From the NCBI RefSeq assembly GCF_002251795.1, contig NZ_NOXU01000023.1, positions 124,001-188,000 of the forward strand: a stretch of DNA of 64,000 bases, in the 5' to 3' direction. The translations under genes and the position numbers were made by a program. This document shows, piece by piece, positions 41,470 to 50,960 of the stretch; the stretch's first letter is position 1; each line of letters begins with the position of its first letter. The DNA is from Niveispirillum lacus (GTDB lineage: Bacteria > Pseudomonadota > Alphaproteobacteria > Azospirillales > Azospirillaceae). The notes beneath the pieces are model-generated. The model was not told where the DNA came from, searched no databases, and saw only the letters and a program-made list of their open reading frames with translations.

Positions 41470-44400
41470 TTGGGCGGTGTGGTGACAGTGCGCAGTGCGG
41501 CCACAGTGGCCTGTTCGGTGCTGGCGGTTGGCTGTGTGGGGGCGTTTCTGGCCCCGGTGCTGGCCCCAGTTGCGGCAGGTGCGGCGGCGGCTGGTGCGGT
41601 GTCTGCGCTCACGGAGGTGGCCGAGAGCCTTGGCGGCAACATCGCGGCCAATTGGATCGACAAGCACGGGCCGGATGCGCTGCGGTCGCTGTTGTCCGGG
41701 CCGCTGTCGCTGCCCCGGCATGATGATATGGTGCGTGTGGCCGATAGCGCTCTGTCCGCCGCAATCGGCCATTTTTTGGCGGAAATAGCGCCAGAGGCAA
41801 AGGGCGATGCCGGGGTGGATTTCACCAACAGCCTGAAGCGGTTACAGGAACAGGCCAAATCCCACACCACCCGCCTGCCCGCCGCCGAGGCAGATGCGGC
41901 CATCACCCAGGCCCTGACCCACCTGTCCAGCCATGGCGCGGCACAGGCGCTGTCCCTGCTGTTGGCCGATGCCATCGCGCCCGACATGCGCCGGGGTGGG
42001 GAGCGGGAATATGCCGCAGAATGGCACGCGCTGGCCCGCCGGCTGCAAACACGCCTGCCCGACCTGCTGTCCGCCTATCTGGCCGAGGCGTTGAAAAGCG
42101 ACGAACGGTTTTTCCGCGCCGTCACCGTGACCCTGCATGCCGCACAGGTGCAAACCGGCCAGGATGTGCTGACGGCGTTGCAGGCGCTGGATCAAAAGCT
42201 CTCGGATTTGCGGGCGGACCTGACGGCGCGGTTGCCGCAGGATCACGGCATTGACCTGACGGGTTTTATCAAGGATGTGAAGGAAAGTTTGGCGGCGTTT
42301 CAATCCGCCATACAGGCTGAGTTTAACAACGACCGAGCACCACCGCTGACTTGGTACGAACCGGGCAAACAGGAAGGCCATGATCTCAGCCTGCTATACT
42401 ACGACCGCAAGGCCCCGTTTGTCGGGCGGGATGCGCCCCTGGCGGCGTTGAACCATTTCATTGATGATCCCGCCCCCCTACTCTGGACCACTATCACCGG
42501 TGGCGCCGGGGTAGGGAAAAGCCGTCTGGTGCTGGAGGCATTGTCGCTGCGCCGCCTGACGGGCGGAGTGGAGGCGGGGTTCATGCAGCCATCCAATGGC
42601 TGGATGACAGCCAAGAGGTACGAGAACTGGCGCGCACCGGTGCCCACGGTGCTGATCGTCGACTATGCTGGGGTTTCGCCGGAACTGGTCCGCGATCTGA
42701 TCCATAATCTGGCTTGCCGGGTCGGTGCCAGGACCTTGGCGGCGCCCGTGCGCCTCCTGCTGCTGGACACCCATCCCAACCGGGGTGATTTCGCGCTGTC
42801 GGCCCGGATCAAGGACAGTACGACGGGGGGCAAGCAGGCAGCGAGGGTGGAGTGGCAGGGCGATGCCCGCACGGTCCTGGACTTGTCCCCCCTGACACAG
42901 GAAGACCTGTTCACCGTCAGCGCCCTGTACCGCGGCGCAGCCCTGACGGTGGCGGAGATGGAACGGGTCATGGCGGCGGTAAAGGCCGACCCAGAACTGG
43001 CCCGCCCGCTATTCGCAGCCCTGATGGGTCTGGCCCTGCGTCATGGCACCGACACGCCCCTGACACTGGCCGGCGTGACCAGCCATTTTCTGGATCGTCA
43101 GGAACAGCATTGGGCTAAAAGGGACCCGATCACTAAACGGGAACGCATCACCCCGCTGGACCGCACCCTGCTGGCGCTGGCCACCCTGGGCGGATCGGTA
43201 CCGCTGGCAGATGTGCTGAAAGATCCGCTGATTGCCGATTTGGTCGACAAACCAAACCGGCTAACCCTGCGGCAAAACTGGGCGTCAATGACAGGGAAGC
43301 CGCTGCCGGACACTCACCTGACCAAGCTGGAACCAGACTATGTTGGCGGCCTTTACCTGCTGCGCCATCTAAGACAGATAGCGCCCGGTAGCCCGCGCGA
43401 AGTGGACGAGGTGTCGGCGGAGCGGGACCGGCTGATCACCCTGGCCTGGAAATATGGCGACCCGCGCGAAACCCTGACCAATCTCACCCGCAACTTTGCA
43501 GGGGAGTGGGAATGGGTGAGGTTGGTCACTAGGCTGATAGTTTACCGGCCGGCCGGTGTTAAAGGAATTTGTTGGTCGCTGATAGCACCGGAAATTGTTT
43601 TTGAATTAAGCCAACGGAATGCGAATAGACAAGCTAATCTCCTGCTCAAAGCTATGGAGCAACACAACAGCCCTCTTGACAGGATACAGCTTATAAGCGC
43701 TTATTGCGCTAGAGATATCGGTTTTAATTTCGACTTTAAAACTATTAGTAATTTAATGCCAAATTGCGATGAGAGAATAAGTCAAATAAAGATTCTTTTG
43801 AAGGAAAAAATAAAAAATATAGATGCTATATCAACTCTCACATATGGAATATTCTTTGATTTATTTTCTGAGAATGATAATGATATTTGTAGATGCTTTA
43901 TAAAAGACGCCCTAACTATTGTTAGGTGTATTTCAGAAGAATTTCCAAACAACATTAACATTACGACAGAACTAGCGTCCGGGTTGTGTATTAGTATTTT
44001 AGAGAATCAGGAAAACATTTTGGTTGTAGATAATATACTAGACGAATTACGGTCACTTGTAATTTTAAACAATAATAGTGTGGATATGGTAATAAGACTT
44101 GCGGTCGGTATAGCAAGCGCTACTTCCAATTATGGAAATGATTTGGATCGATCGACTAAACTACTAAGCGAGCTGCGTTCGCTCGCCAGGAACGAAGTCA
44201 CCGTCGCCCCTATATTTGCTGATATCTTGCTTTATCACATGAATTGGAATGATTGGCACCCGTTTTTTGCGCAAATAGAAGAATTGTTAGATATATATCC
44301 TGACAATGATCTAATTATCGACAAGTACGCCACGGCAATTGAGTTAATTACAATTATACATGAAGCAAAACATAAAGACCAGTCTTACTTACATTTTATC

Positions 44401-44478
44401 TCGAATTTATACGGTCTGTACTTATCTAGAGGGTATTCTGTTTGGCTTTCCAGGATGTTGCAAAAAAATTTTTTATGA
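41470..44478 (+). CDS. Large STAND-type P-loop NTPase, mosaic C-terminus
   Basis: Up to 1002 aa. A hydrophobic N-terminus (residues 5-45) is followed by a helical region (50-300), a NTPase module with Walker A GGAGVGKS near 344-351, Walker B-like VLIVDYAGV and further AAA/STAND features to about 690, and a helical C-terminal third. The start is uncertain: TTG 41470 with GTG alternatives at 41479-41488, behind a G9 tract. From about 43540 the DNA turns sharply AT-rich until the stop, so the C-terminal part (a presumed sensor of TPR-like helices) has a different origin from the NTPase part. STAND NTPases are frequent anti-phage sensors; no effector domain is recognised here, unless the N-terminal region acts at the membrane. 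Confidence 0.7.
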   Translation: MGGVVTVRSAATVACSVLAVGCVGAFLAPVLAPVAAGAAAAGAVSALTEVAESLGGNIAANWIDKHGPDALRSLLSGPLSLPRHDDMVRVADSALSAAIGHFLAEIAPEAKGDAGVDFTNSLKRLQEQAKSHTTRLPAAEADAAITQALTHLSSHGAAQALSLLLADAIAPDMRRGGEREYAAEWHALARRLQTRLPDLLSAYLAEALKSDERFFRAVTVTLHAAQVQTGQDVLTALQALDQKLSDLRADLTARLPQDHGIDLTGFIKDVKESLAAFQSAIQAEFNNDRAPPLTWYEPGKQEGHDLSLLYYDRKAPFVGRDAPLAALNHFIDDPAPLLWTTITGGAGVGKSRLVLEALSLRRLTGGVEAGFMQPSNGWMTAKRYENWRAPVPTVLIVDYAGVSPELVRDLIHNLACRVGARTLAAPVRLLLLDTHPNRGDFALSARIKDSTTGGKQAARVEWQGDARTVLDLSPLTQEDLFTVSALYRGAALTVAEMERVMAAVKADPELARPLFAALMGLALRHGTDTPLTLAGVTSHFLDRQEQHWAKRDPITKRERITPLDRTLLALATLGGSVPLADVLKDPLIADLVDKPNRLTLRQNWASMTGKPLPDTHLTKLEPDYVGGLYLLRHLRQIAPGSPREVDEVSAERDRLITLAWKYGDPRETLTNLTRNFAGEWEWVRLVTRLIVYRPAGVKGICWSLIAPEIVFELSQRNANRQANLLLKAMEQHNSPLDRIQLISAYCARDIGFNFDFKTISNLMPNCDERISQIKILLKEKIKNIDAISTLTYGIFFDLFSENDNDICRCFIKDALTIVRCISEEFPNNINITTELASGLCISILENQENILVVDNILDELRSLVILNNNSVDMVIRLAVGIASATSNYGNDLDRSTKLLSELRSLARNEVTVAPIFADILLYHMNWNDWHPFFAQIEELLDIYPDNDLIIDKYATAIELITIIHEAKHKDQSYLHFISNLYGLYLSRGYSVWLSRMLQKNFL

Positions 44479-44552
44479 ATACTGATGACATTTACTTTTA
44501 GCACCATTAATATATTCAATCTTAGTCTCTGATCAGCCATTGTCTTCACTCC

Positions 44553-46028
44553 TCACCCCACCGCCATCGAGATATACTTGACCTCCAGATATTCATCCAA
44601 CCCGATGCTGCTGCCCTCGCGGCCCAGGCCGGATTGTTTGACGCCGCCGAACGGTGCCACTTCGGTGGAGATCAGGCCTTCATTGACGCCGACCATGCCG
44701 CTTTCCAACCCCTCGGCCACGCGCCAGATACGGCCCAGGTCGCGGCTGTAGAAATAGGCGGCCAGGCCGAATTCGGTATCGTTGGCCAGGCGCAGGACCT
44801 CTTCCTCGCCCTGGAAACGCTGAATGGCGGCGACGGGGCCGAAGATTTCTTCATGTGCGATGCGCATGTCGCCCGTCACCCCGGTCAGGATGGTGGGTTC
44901 ATAAAAACAACCGCCAAGCGCGTGGCGCTTGCCGCCGGTGACCAGCGTGGCACCCTTGGCCAGCGCATCGGCCACCAGTTCCTCCACCTTCTCCACCGCC
45001 GCCCGGTTGATCAGCGGGCCCTGGTTCACCCCGGCCTCGACCCCATGGCCGACCCGCAGCTTGTCCACCGCCGCGCGCAGTTCGGCGACGAACGCATCAT
45101 GGATGCCGTCTTCAACAAACAGCCGGTTGGCGCAGACACAGGTCTGGCCGGAATTGCGGTATTTGGATGCCATGGCCCCGGCCACGGCGGGGCCCATCTC
45201 CGCATCGTTGAACACGATAAAAGGCGCATTGCCGCCCAGTTCCAGGGACAGGCGCTTCACCGTGGGCGCACTCTGCGCCATCAGCAACCGGCCCACGCGG
45301 GTCGATCCGGTGAAGCTGATCTTGCGCACGATGGGCGACGCGGTCAGCGCCCCGCCGATTTCCACGGGATCGCCGGTAACGATATTGATGACGCCCGCCG
45401 GAATGCCGGCCCGTTCGGCCAGCACGGCCAGCGCAAAGGCCGATAGCGGCGTGGCCTCCGCCGGTTTCAGCACCACCGTACAGCCGGCCGCCAGGGCCGG
45501 GCCCAGCTTGCGGGTGATCATGGCGTTGGGAAAGTTCCAGGGGGTGATGGCGCCGACCACGCCCACCGGCTGCTTGATGGTGATCAGGCGCGATCCCGGT
45601 TTGGGGCTGGGGATCACGTCGCCATAGGCGCGGCGCGCCTCCTCGGCAAACCAGGTGATGAAACTGGCGCCATAGGTGATTTCACCCCGCGATTCCGCCA
45701 GCGACTTGCCCTGTTCCAGGGTCAGCAGCAGCGCCAGATCATCGGCCGCATCCAGCATCAGGTCGCGCCAACGCAGCAGCAGGGTGGCCCGGTCCTGCGC
45801 CGTGCGCGCACGCCAGCCGGGCAGGGCGGCGCTGGCGGCATCAATGGCGCGCGCCGTTTCCGCCGCTCCCATCATCGGCACATGGGCCAGCACGGCACCG
45901 GTGGCCGGATTCGTCACGGCAAACCGTTCGCCGCTGTCGGCCTCCTGCCACACACCCGCGATCACACCCCGGTCGCGCAGCAGGTCGGTATCGCAAAGAC
46001 CCAGCTTGTTCTGCGTTTCGGCACCCAT
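44553..46028 (-). CDS. gabD: Succinate-semialdehyde dehydrogenase family (GabD-like)
   Basis: NAD(P)+-dependent oxidation of succinate semialdehyde or a similar omega-oxoacid. The 491-aa sequence follows E. coli GabD closely: TPWNFPNAMITRKLGPALAAGC, LSFTGST-like KISFTGSTRVGR, SLELGGNAPFIVF with the general-base Glu, and NSGQTCVCANR with the catalytic Cys. AAGGTG precedes ATG 46028. Members of this subfamily also oxidise 2-oxoglutarate semialdehyde, so it could supply the missing last step (XylA) of the xylose pathway. It stands alone, with no 4-aminobutyrate transaminase gene beside it. Confidence 0.9.
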   Translation of the reverse strand: MGAETQNKLGLCDTDLLRDRGVIAGVWQEADSGERFAVTNPATGAVLAHVPMMGAAETARAIDAASAALPGWRARTAQDRATLLLRWRDLMLDAADDLALLLTLEQGKSLAESRGEITYGASFITWFAEEARRAYGDVIPSPKPGSRLITIKQPVGVVGAITPWNFPNAMITRKLGPALAAGCTVVLKPAEATPLSAFALAVLAERAGIPAGVINIVTGDPVEIGGALTASPIVRKISFTGSTRVGRLLMAQSAPTVKRLSLELGGNAPFIVFNDAEMGPAVAGAMASKYRNSGQTCVCANRLFVEDGIHDAFVAELRAAVDKLRVGHGVEAGVNQGPLINRAAVEKVEELVADALAKGATLVTGGKRHALGGCFYEPTILTGVTGDMRIAHEEIFGPVAAIQRFQGEEEVLRLANDTEFGLAAYFYSRDLGRIWRVAEGLESGMVGVNEGLISTEVAPFGGVKQSGLGREGSSIGLDEYLEVKYISMAVG

Positions 46029-46307
46029 TCTCACACCTTTGCCATCATGGTTCGGCGGGGTTGGCCCCCGCCTGTCGTCCGGACAAGGTGGGCACACCGC
46101 ACGGCCCGCCCAAGCCCGCCGCGATCATGGCCGAAATGTCCGGCGCGCGGAACGGCAAGCTTGTGTGCAGACAATGGCCTGTTCACCTATCGGTCAGCCA
46201 CCGGCAGGGGCGGGGGCACGAGATTGGTCATCTGGAAATGACACGGTCTGCCCATGGCCGCTGTGATCGTCATAAAAGTCAGCTATACATTACCACCGTC
46301 AGGAGAA

Positions 46308-46326
46308 TACGTGGAGTGGTCACGTA
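46308..46326. promoter_or_regulatory. Inverted repeat before hipA
   Basis: TACGTG-GAGTGGT-CACGTA is a 6-bp inverted repeat with a 7-bp spacer, directly followed by TATAAA, which could be a -10 element. It lies 45 bp before the hipA start and is a candidate operator for the HipB-like protein. The remainder of the 342-bp divergent gap shows no gene. Confidence 0.5.
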
Positions 46327-46370
46327 TAAAAGACGTCTTTACCAACAGTGGATCGATTGGTACTGTCTGA

Positions 46371-47609
46371 ATGAAAAAAGCCGCTGTTCAAGGGGCATTG
46401 CCCGCATCAGGTAACCTATACCTGACCAAGCCGGAGGCGACGGTGCGACAGGCACAGGTTCTGTTCAAGGGGGTGCGGGCGGGCCTGCTGCTGGAAACGG
46501 CGGCGGGGGGCAGCCAGTTTGTCTATGACCCCGACTGGACACAGGATATCGGCTGCTGCCTGCCCGTGTCATCGGGTGCCCATTCCTGGCCCGCCGGCCT
46601 GCACCCGTTTTTTCAGCATCTGGGGGCAGAAGGCTGGCTACGCGAGAAACAGGCGCGGCAGGGGCAGGTGGCCGATCAGGATGATCTGGGTCTGCTGCTG
46701 CATTATGGCGCGGATTGCATCGGGGCAGTGTCGGTTGTGCCAATGGGCGCGGTGGAGCCAAGCCCGCCGCCATCCTGGCCGGACGAAATCGGGCTGCCCG
46801 CCGGTCGCACCGTCAGCGGGGTGCAGCGCAAGCTACTGGCCTTTGAACAGCAGGGACAGTTTCACCCCGCCACCAGCAGCAGCCCAGCCACCCATATCGC
46901 CAAGTTCAATGCCGCCACCAATAGCGATTTTGTGCGCAATGAATTCCGGTCCCTGTCGCTTGCGGCCGAGGTGCTGGACCCCGGAAAGGTGACAGAATTT
47001 GGCCTCGGATCCGTGGAGGGGTTTGACAAACCCTGCCTGCTGATCACCCGGTTTGACCGCACGGCCACCGGGGAACGGCGGCGGATGGAGGATTTCGCCC
47101 AGATCCTGGCCCGCCCGCGCGGCAATGACCATCAGGGCAAATATGATGGGTCCTATGAGGAGGTAGCGGCGGCCATCCAGCGCCATTCCGCCCGCCCGCG
47201 TGTCGATCTGGACCTGTTTTTCCGGCAATTGGTTTTCTCCGTGCTGATCGGTAATGCCGATCTGCACCTGAAGAATTTTTCCCTGCTGGAAGGGGCAGAC
47301 GGCCTGCGCCTGTCACCTGCCTATGACCTGATGAACACGCTGCTCTTCGGCGGCACCTATGACCGGCGCATGGCCCTGACCCTGTGCGGGGGGCGTCAGG
47401 CCCTGGATCAGGTGGATGCCGGCCTGCTGCTGCGCTTTGCCGCCGCCATCGGCCTGCCCGAACGTGCCGCCCGCCGCGCCCTGACCGACCTTGCCACCCG
47501 CACCGCCGCCAGCCGGCATCTGATCCCGCCGGGCGCGGAGGACGCGGACGGGTTTGTCCACCGCTATGCCGAGATCGTCCACGCCGCCTGTACCCGGATA
47601 CGCCCATGA
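46371..47609 (+). CDS. hipA: HipA-family serine/threonine kinase toxin
   Basis: Phosphorylates a cytoplasmic target (GltX in characterised systems). The 412-aa protein has a Couple_hipA-like N-domain, the Ser-containing activation loop SGVQRKLLAF, the catalytic segment VLIGNADLHLKNFSLL and the metal-site Asp in LSPAYDLMNT. It is followed by a HipB-like gene overlapping by 4 bp (ATGA), the reverse of the usual hipB-hipA order. The weak ribosome site and the inverted repeat upstream suggest tight autoregulation. Probably a toxin-antitoxin module that helps maintain the replicon. Confidence 0.87.
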   Translation: MKKAAVQGALPASGNLYLTKPEATVRQAQVLFKGVRAGLLLETAAGGSQFVYDPDWTQDIGCCLPVSSGAHSWPAGLHPFFQHLGAEGWLREKQARQGQVADQDDLGLLLHYGADCIGAVSVVPMGAVEPSPPPSWPDEIGLPAGRTVSGVQRKLLAFEQQGQFHPATSSSPATHIAKFNAATNSDFVRNEFRSLSLAAEVLDPGKVTEFGLGSVEGFDKPCLLITRFDRTATGERRRMEDFAQILARPRGNDHQGKYDGSYEEVAAAIQRHSARPRVDLDLFFRQLVFSVLIGNADLHLKNFSLLEGADGLRLSPAYDLMNTLLFGGTYDRRMALTLCGGRQALDQVDAGLLLRFAAAIGLPERAARRALTDLATRTAASRHLIPPGAEDADGFVHRYAEIVHAACTRIRP

Positions 47610-48577
47610 TCACGCCCATCGACTGGCCGCGACTGGTCGCCGAAGCCATCCGCCGCCGCAAGGCAGAGGGCCTGACACAGCTGGCTCATGCCGATCTGGC
47701 GGGCGTCAGCAAGCCGGTGATCATCGCCTTTGACAAGGGCGAGACAACCCTGTCGCTGGGCAGGGCACTGGCCATTCTCGATGTGGTGGGGCTGGTTAAC
47801 CGGGCGACACCCCACCAATCCTTTGTCACCGCCGCGCAAGCAAGGTGGCAGGAACTGACGGCAACCCTACCGCCCGATGATCCTGCCAGATTTCCGCTGG
47901 GGCGGTATGAGATGGATTATGAGATCGAGGGGGTAACCCAACCGCCAACGGCGGCGGCGTTGTTAAGCAGCCTTAGCGATATCATGCCTAGCGTGAAAGA
48001 TTTTGTTGGTATTCGGCCATTCTGGGTCCCCACCCGTATCGACTGGCAGCCCAAGGAGAGAGATGGGTTGATCGAATGGTGGCACGGTAATGCGAACTAT
48101 TATGTAGCAGATCAAACTGTAGACGGATCATCATTTTGGCGAGTTTCGCCGGGTGGCCGTGCCTTTTTAACGCGCGGATTACGGGAGGATGGGCCCGATA
48201 TCCGCCAGAGAGGCGTATATTTCGATTTAACTTGGCACATCGGATGGGCAACTGCCGGGCTGCTGCACACCAGCAATCTGGCCACACTCTTGAGCGCGGT
48301 TGAAAAGACCATCCATTACCATACCCGTTACTATGGCCTGTCCGGCCGCCGGCTGGTGTCCTTTGCCGATCCGGGTGACCATCGTTTCGCCGGTATAGGG
48401 CAAAGCCTGTCCGATCGGGCCGAACTGTCCATCACCACGACCGCCGCCGAAATCCACAGCAACCTTCCCGCCCTGGTCCACCGGTTCCTGACCCCGCTTT
48501 ACCAGCGGTTTGACGGTTTCACGCTGGACCAGGCCTTTGTCGCGGCCGAGGTGGCGCGGCTGGTGGAGAGGGCCTGA
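47606..48577 (+). CDS. HipB-like HTH protein with long C-terminal domain
   Basis: Probable antitoxin and repressor of hipA. The first 75 residues form an XRE-like HTH (VAEAIRRRKAEGLTQLAHADLAGVSKPVIIAFDKGETTLSLGRALAILDVVGL). About 245 further residues have no family I recognise; this is far longer than ordinary HipB (about 70-110 aa). Within it, 47970-48230 is AT-richer, suggesting a swapped module. The C-terminal part contains WHIGWATAGLLHTSNLATLLSAVEKTIHYHTRYYG. The ATG overlaps the hipA stop. The large domain might sense a signal or neutralise HipA in another way. Confidence 0.7.
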   Translation: MITPIDWPRLVAEAIRRRKAEGLTQLAHADLAGVSKPVIIAFDKGETTLSLGRALAILDVVGLVNRATPHQSFVTAAQARWQELTATLPPDDPARFPLGRYEMDYEIEGVTQPPTAAALLSSLSDIMPSVKDFVGIRPFWVPTRIDWQPKERDGLIEWWHGNANYYVADQTVDGSSFWRVSPGGRAFLTRGLREDGPDIRQRGVYFDLTWHIGWATAGLLHTSNLATLLSAVEKTIHYHTRYYGLSGRRLVSFADPGDHRFAGIGQSLSDRAELSITTTAAEIHSNLPALVHRFLTPLYQRFDGFTLDQAFVAAEVARLVERA

Positions 48578-48590
48578 CCACCGCTTCACC

Positions 48591-50681
48591 TCACAGCCGT
48601 ACCCGCAGGCCGACCAGCCATTGCCGTTCCGGGCCGATATTGGTCAGCCCGTCACTGCGCCGGCCGGTTTCCACCCGTTCGCCGGTCACATTCTCCGCCG
48701 TGGCAAAGGCTTCCAGATGGCTGTTCAGCGCCCAGGCCGCATAGAGGTCACCGACGGCATAGCGGTCCAGCCTGCCCAGATTGCGGCTATCCTCGAACTG
48801 CCGACCGGCCGCGCGCACCTGCACCCGCAGGGTCAGGGGGGCCAGCGGGGTCCAGGTGGCGTCCAGCGTGCCGGAATGGCGCGGCGACTGGCCCAACTGC
48901 TTGCCCTTCAGGGCCGTGATGCTGCCGGGATCACTGATCTCGCTGTCGCTGTAAAGATAGGCGGCCCCCAGGCGCAGCGTATCGGTCACCTGCCAGGACA
49001 GGTCGGCCTCCAGCCCCCAAACACGCACCCGGTTCAGCCCGCGCCGTTGCGCCAGACTGCCGCCCGCCGGCACAAACACGCCAAGCGCGGCATTATTGCC
49101 GGGCGTGGTCTGGATCACGACATTGTCGACGGCGTTTTTCAGGCGCACCTGGAACAGGCTGGCGCTGGCAATGATCCCACCGCCCGGCGTCAGGCGGACG
49201 CCGGCTTCAAGGCCGCGCATTCGTTCCGGTTCCAAACCGGGATTGGCTTCCGTTATGTCATTGCCAACCCGGAACGGACGATAGAGTTCGTTTAACGTGG
49301 GCAGGCGGAAGCCGGTATAGGCGGCGGCCCGCAGCCCCAGCCTGTCATCCATCTGCCAGTCGATGCCCGCACGGCCATTGGCCACCGTGCCGTCGCGGGT
49401 GGCATAGCGGTCATTGCGCAGCACCGATCCTGTGGCGCTGTCCGTTTCCAGCCGCTGACCATCCTTGTTGCGCCAGCCATCCAGGCGGCCCCCGGCAGCG
49501 ATGGTCAGGCCCGGCACCCCGGTCCAGGCATGTTCGATGAACAGGCCGCCCACCCTCTGTTCCCCACCCGCATCCCGCAGGCGGGTGTAACGCCCAGCGG
49601 TGAAGGTGAACCGCTCACGGGTGCGCCCCTCGGTCAGGCGCAGATCGGCGCCGATATCGGTTTCATGGCCGGCGGCGGGGGAAAAGCCGACCTGCAGGAT
49701 GCCGCCCTGGGCCGTGGCCGGCACGTCATACTGGTCCAGCGACGGGGTCTCGGCGGTACGGGTGGCATTGACCCCGGAGAAGGTGCTGGCAAACGACCAG
49801 TCACGCCAATAGGCCACGGCCTCCCAATCCACCCTGTCCCCGTCACCGACCAGGCGCAGGCTGGCCTCCGTGGCGTCGGTTTCATTGCGGGTATAGGGGG
49901 TACCATTGCCCCGGCTTTCCTTGAAACCAGCGACTTTGGCGGTGGCGGACACAGATCCGAACCGGCGGGAAAGGCTGCCATCCACCGCATAAGCATCGCT
50001 GTCGGCCCGGATATCAATCGGCCCCCGCCGCGTCGGTTCCACCAGCATCACACCATCGGTGCGAAAGGCGCTGCCCGACAGGCCAAGATGCCAGCCATCG
50101 ACCCGGCCGCCCAATGCCACCTGGCCCAGCCAGGTCTGGTCACTGCCCCCGGCCAGTTCCATCTCCACGCCGTCACGCTGCTTGGTTTCAATCCGGATGG
50201 TGCCGGCCAGGGCTGCATTGCCCCAGGGACCGGCCCCGCCGCCACGGGTGATTACCAGCTTGTCCACCGACGATGTGGGCAGGCGTGACCAGTAGACCCA
50301 GCCGCCGAACGGATCATTGACCGGCACCCCGTCAACCAGCACCAGCGTACGTCCCGCCCCGTTGGGGCCGATGCCCCGCAAGGACACGCCCTGCGTTGTC
50401 GGGTTGGCGGTGCGCGATCCGGCGCGGCGGAACAGGCTAAAGCCCGGCACCGCGCGCAAGGCCTCGTCCAGGCGCCGCTGTGGGGCTGTGGCCAGGGTGG
50501 CGGCGTCGATAACCGCCGGACCATAGGCGCGTTCAAAGGCCGGCACCCCGTCGCGGCGGCCCGTCACGATGATTTCCGCGACCCCCGCCTCCTGCGCGAC
50601 CACCGGGCCGGCCAGCAGCAGCGCGCCCAGGGCGGCACCGGTCAGCGGGCGGGCAGGGGGCAGAAACGGGGACCGGGGCAT
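48591..50681 (-). CDS. TonB-dependent outer-membrane receptor
   Basis: Energy-coupled outer-membrane transporter of 696 aa. The signal peptide (ALGALLLAGPVVAQEA) is followed by a plug domain (EIIVTGRR as probable TonB box region, GPAVIDAATLATAPQRRLDEALRAVPGF, GVSLRGIGPNGAGRTLVLVDGVPVNDPFGGWVYW) and a 22-strand barrel ending in QWLVGLRVRL, with a terminal aromatic-poor last strand. GGAG lies 10 bases before ATG 50681. The substrate (siderophore, vitamin B12-like compound or sugar) is not evident; the divergent neighbour encodes a periplasmic-binding-type protein, which may be linked. Confidence 0.9.
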   Translation of the reverse strand: MPRSPFLPPARPLTGAALGALLLAGPVVAQEAGVAEIIVTGRRDGVPAFERAYGPAVIDAATLATAPQRRLDEALRAVPGFSLFRRAGSRTANPTTQGVSLRGIGPNGAGRTLVLVDGVPVNDPFGGWVYWSRLPTSSVDKLVITRGGGAGPWGNAALAGTIRIETKQRDGVEMELAGGSDQTWLGQVALGGRVDGWHLGLSGSAFRTDGVMLVEPTRRGPIDIRADSDAYAVDGSLSRRFGSVSATAKVAGFKESRGNGTPYTRNETDATEASLRLVGDGDRVDWEAVAYWRDWSFASTFSGVNATRTAETPSLDQYDVPATAQGGILQVGFSPAAGHETDIGADLRLTEGRTRERFTFTAGRYTRLRDAGGEQRVGGLFIEHAWTGVPGLTIAAGGRLDGWRNKDGQRLETDSATGSVLRNDRYATRDGTVANGRAGIDWQMDDRLGLRAAAYTGFRLPTLNELYRPFRVGNDITEANPGLEPERMRGLEAGVRLTPGGGIIASASLFQVRLKNAVDNVVIQTTPGNNAALGVFVPAGGSLAQRRGLNRVRVWGLEADLSWQVTDTLRLGAAYLYSDSEISDPGSITALKGKQLGQSPRHSGTLDATWTPLAPLTLRVQVRAAGRQFEDSRNLGRLDRYAVGDLYAAWALNSHLEAFATAENVTGERVETGRRSDGLTNIGPERQWLVGLRVRL

Positions 50682-50960
50682 CAATTCATCTCCATCAGGG
50701 TTTGCAGGCACATATAGGTGAAATGGGCGGATTGGAAACGGCGAAGCGTCGCGGCGCGGCCCCCTTGCCACGGGGCGGCTGCATCGCCGGGTATTTATAC
50801 ACAAGAATATGGTTTCCATTCAGGGAACAACACCCCTAACCCTCTGTCGACACGGGAATTTTCATGGGTCTTCGCGTGAAGGCACTTCTGCTTTATCCCG
50901 TAGACCTGTACAATTTGTTTCAAGCTAGGGTAGCAACCTGGGAGGGGGAGGGGGAGAAGC

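Noticed and set aside
50682-50960. Cobalamin riboswitch before the TonB receptor
   Set aside because: I could not find the conserved B12-box or a fitting structure in the 279-bp gap.
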